Translations under genes and position numbers: made by a program
Notes under the pieces: generated by a model
Seen by the model: the letters and a program-made list of their open reading frames with translations, nothing else
Told to the model about the DNA's origin: nothing
Databases searched by the model: none
Source: JAFDVN01 sp035758545
GTDB lineage: Bacteria; Acidobacteriota; Holophagae; Holophagales; Holophagaceae
Reading direction: 5' to 3'
Assembly (NCBI GenBank): GCA_035758545.1
Contig: DASTWQ010000102.1
Coordinates: forward strand, 1-7,542
Length of the DNA stretch: 7,542 nucleotides
Shown here: positions 6,864 through 7,542 of the stretch, in pieces
Layout of the letters: each line of letters starts with the position of its first letter
Position numbering within the stretch: position 1 is the stretch's first letter

Positions 6864-7148
6864 ATGGAGATCACCCGCGAAGAGGTCCTGCGCTGCGCCG
6901 AGCTGGCGAAGCTGAGCCTGCGCGAGGAGGAGATCGAGCCCCTGCGGGCCGCCATGGCCCAGCTCCTGGACCGGGCCCGCAAGCTTGACGCCCTGGACCT
7001 GGACGGCGTGGAGCCGATGTTCCACCCGCTGCCCCTGGCCCTGCCCCGCCGCGCGGATGAGCCGGGCTCCTGCCTCAGCCAGGCCGAGGCCCTGGCCAAC
7101 GCCCCGGAGGCCCGCCAGGGCCACTTCGTGGTGCCGAAGGTCCTGTAG
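6864..7148 (+). CDS. gatC: Asp-tRNA(Asn)/Glu-tRNA(Gln) amidotransferase subunit C (GatC)
   Basis: GatC is the small subunit that wraps around and stabilises GatA and GatB in the complex that converts Glu-tRNA(Gln) to Gln-tRNA(Gln), or Asp-tRNA(Asn) to Asn-tRNA(Asn). The 94-residue length is typical. It has the N-terminal helical pattern ITREEVLRCAELAKLSL (3-19) and then DGVEP (47-51), HPL (54-56), RADEP (63-67, usually REDEV), ALANAPE (76-82) and the terminal FVVPKVL (88-94). The ATG lies 4 bases after the tsaD stop (GGTGGG at 6850-6855 is a weak possible Shine-Dalgarno), so the two genes are surely co-transcribed. gatA and gatB do not follow; the next gene is convergent and begins its stop codon 3 bases later. 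Confidence 0.95.
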   Translation: MEITREEVLRCAELAKLSLREEEIEPLRAAMAQLLDRARKLDALDLDGVEPMFHPLPLALPRRADEPGSCLSQAEALANAPEARQGHFVVPKVL

Positions 7149-7151
7149 GGA

Positions 7152-7541
7152 CTACCAGTCCGAACTGCCGCTGTCCCCGCCGCCGGAATCGCCCCAGTCG
7201 GAGCCGCCGCCGGAGAGATCCGACTCGCCCCAGTCCTGGTTCGATCCGGTGTCCGGGGTGGAGCCCCAGTCCCCGCCCTGGCCGCCCTGCGAGGGCCGGT
7301 TCCCGCCGCTGAGCATCTCGCCGAGGAGGACGCCCGTCAGCAGCCCGCCGAGGTTGGGTCCCTGGGGTCCAGGCCCGTAACCCGGCTGCATGCCGTTCGC
7401 CATCGGATCGGGATCCAGGCCGAGTCGCCGGCGGGCGGTGAGCGGCAGCTCCTCGTCCTTCAGCTCCTGGATGCCTGCCTGGGCCCCGCAGTAGCCGCAG
7501 GTCCACTTCACCGAACGCAGACCATCGTAGGCGCCCTTCAT
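7152..7541 (-). CDS. Small Gly/Ser/Asp-rich protein with CxxC and DWG repeats, unknown function
   Basis: I do not recognise this 129-residue protein. Residues 1-46 look folded and charged, with one CxxC (C15-G-Y-C18) in 'KWTCGYCGAQ', half of a zinc-ribbon-like site; no second cysteine pair exists in what is visible. Residues 64-80 form a Gly-rich hydrophobic segment (LGGLLTGVLLGEML) that could be a glycine-zipper helix, though it includes a Glu and is short for a membrane span. The tail from 81 is low complexity (G, S, D, Q) with DW at 91, 103, 115 and 128, and the protein ends in Trp. There is no signal peptide. The ATG at 7539-7541 is one base from the window end, so the true start could lie outside and upstream signals cannot be judged. 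If the protein continues upstream, the missing zinc ligands could be there. The gene is tail to tail with gatC. Confidence 0.65.
   Translation of the reverse strand: MKGAYDGLRSVKWTCGYCGAQAGIQELKDEELPLTARRRLGLDPDPMANGMQPGYGPGPQGPNLGGLLTGVLLGEMLSGGNRPSQGGQGGDWGSTPDTGSNQDWGESDLSGGGSDWGDSGGGDSGSSDW
7155..7271 (-). repeat. 36-base-period coding repeat (DWG motif every 12 residues)
   Basis: The plus strand reads CCCCAGTC at 7192, 7228 and 7264, exactly 36 bases apart, and CCAGTC again at 7155, which is 39 bases from the matching position. On the coding strand each encodes Asp-Trp(-Gly), giving units that start at residues 91, 103 and 115 and a final DW at 128-129. The bases between the motifs differ, so the repeat is old or kept at protein level. 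Confidence 0.7.
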
Positions 7542-7542
7542 G

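Noticed and set aside
5804..7099. A minus-strand frame open for about 430 codons ahead of the exported-protein start, antisense to tsaD and gatC
   Set aside because: tsaD and gatC are unmistakable on the plus strand; the antisense translation is low-complexity Arg/Gly/Ala/Gln, and the signal peptide fixes the true start at 5803.
1..7542. CRISPR arrays, tRNA or rRNA genes, IS elements, phage genes or a defence island
   Set aside because: No spaced identical repeats, structured RNA signatures, transposase-like or phage-like proteins, or terminal inverted repeats were seen on either strand.

Overview
The window is GC-rich, clearly bacterial DNA, densely packed with genes. It looks like ordinary chromosome: PriA, TsaD and GatC are core housekeeping proteins, and there is no sign of an IS element, phage, CRISPR array, tRNA or rRNA. 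The mix of high GC, a minor-pilin operon of the FimT/PilV/PilW kind, a diverged PriA and an orphan Trp-rich exported protein would suit an acidobacterium of the Holophaga/Geothrix type. That placement is an inference from general appearance, not from a search.

Layout, reading right to left for the minus strand. (1) Minus-strand pilin operon, 2069 down to 1 and beyond the left edge: a FimT/GspH-like pseudopilin, a PilV-like prepilin overlapping it by 4 bases (ATGA), and a PilW-like prepilin whose 3' end is cut off. A good sigma70-type promoter (2143-2170) sits upstream in the 132-base gap after priA. (2) Minus-strand pair 5803-2202: an exported Trp-rich protein of unknown function, overlapping priA by 4 bases (ATGA). 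(3) Plus-strand pair 5837-7148: tsaD then gatC, 4 bases apart, divergent from the exported-protein gene across only 33 bases. (4) Minus-strand gene 7541-7152: a small Gly/Ser/Asp-rich protein with one CxxC and a 12-residue DWG repeat, tail to tail with gatC across 3 bases.

How the genes work together: tsaD (tRNA t6A37 modification) and gatC (tRNA-dependent amidotransferase subunit) both serve translation fidelity. priA restarts stalled replication forks. The three prepilin-like proteins would prime or decorate a type IV pilus or related filament; their processing peptidase and motor lie elsewhere. The two unidentified genes, the exported protein translationally linked to priA and the DWG-repeat protein, are the least understood parts. 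I did not find a convincing new multi-gene system.
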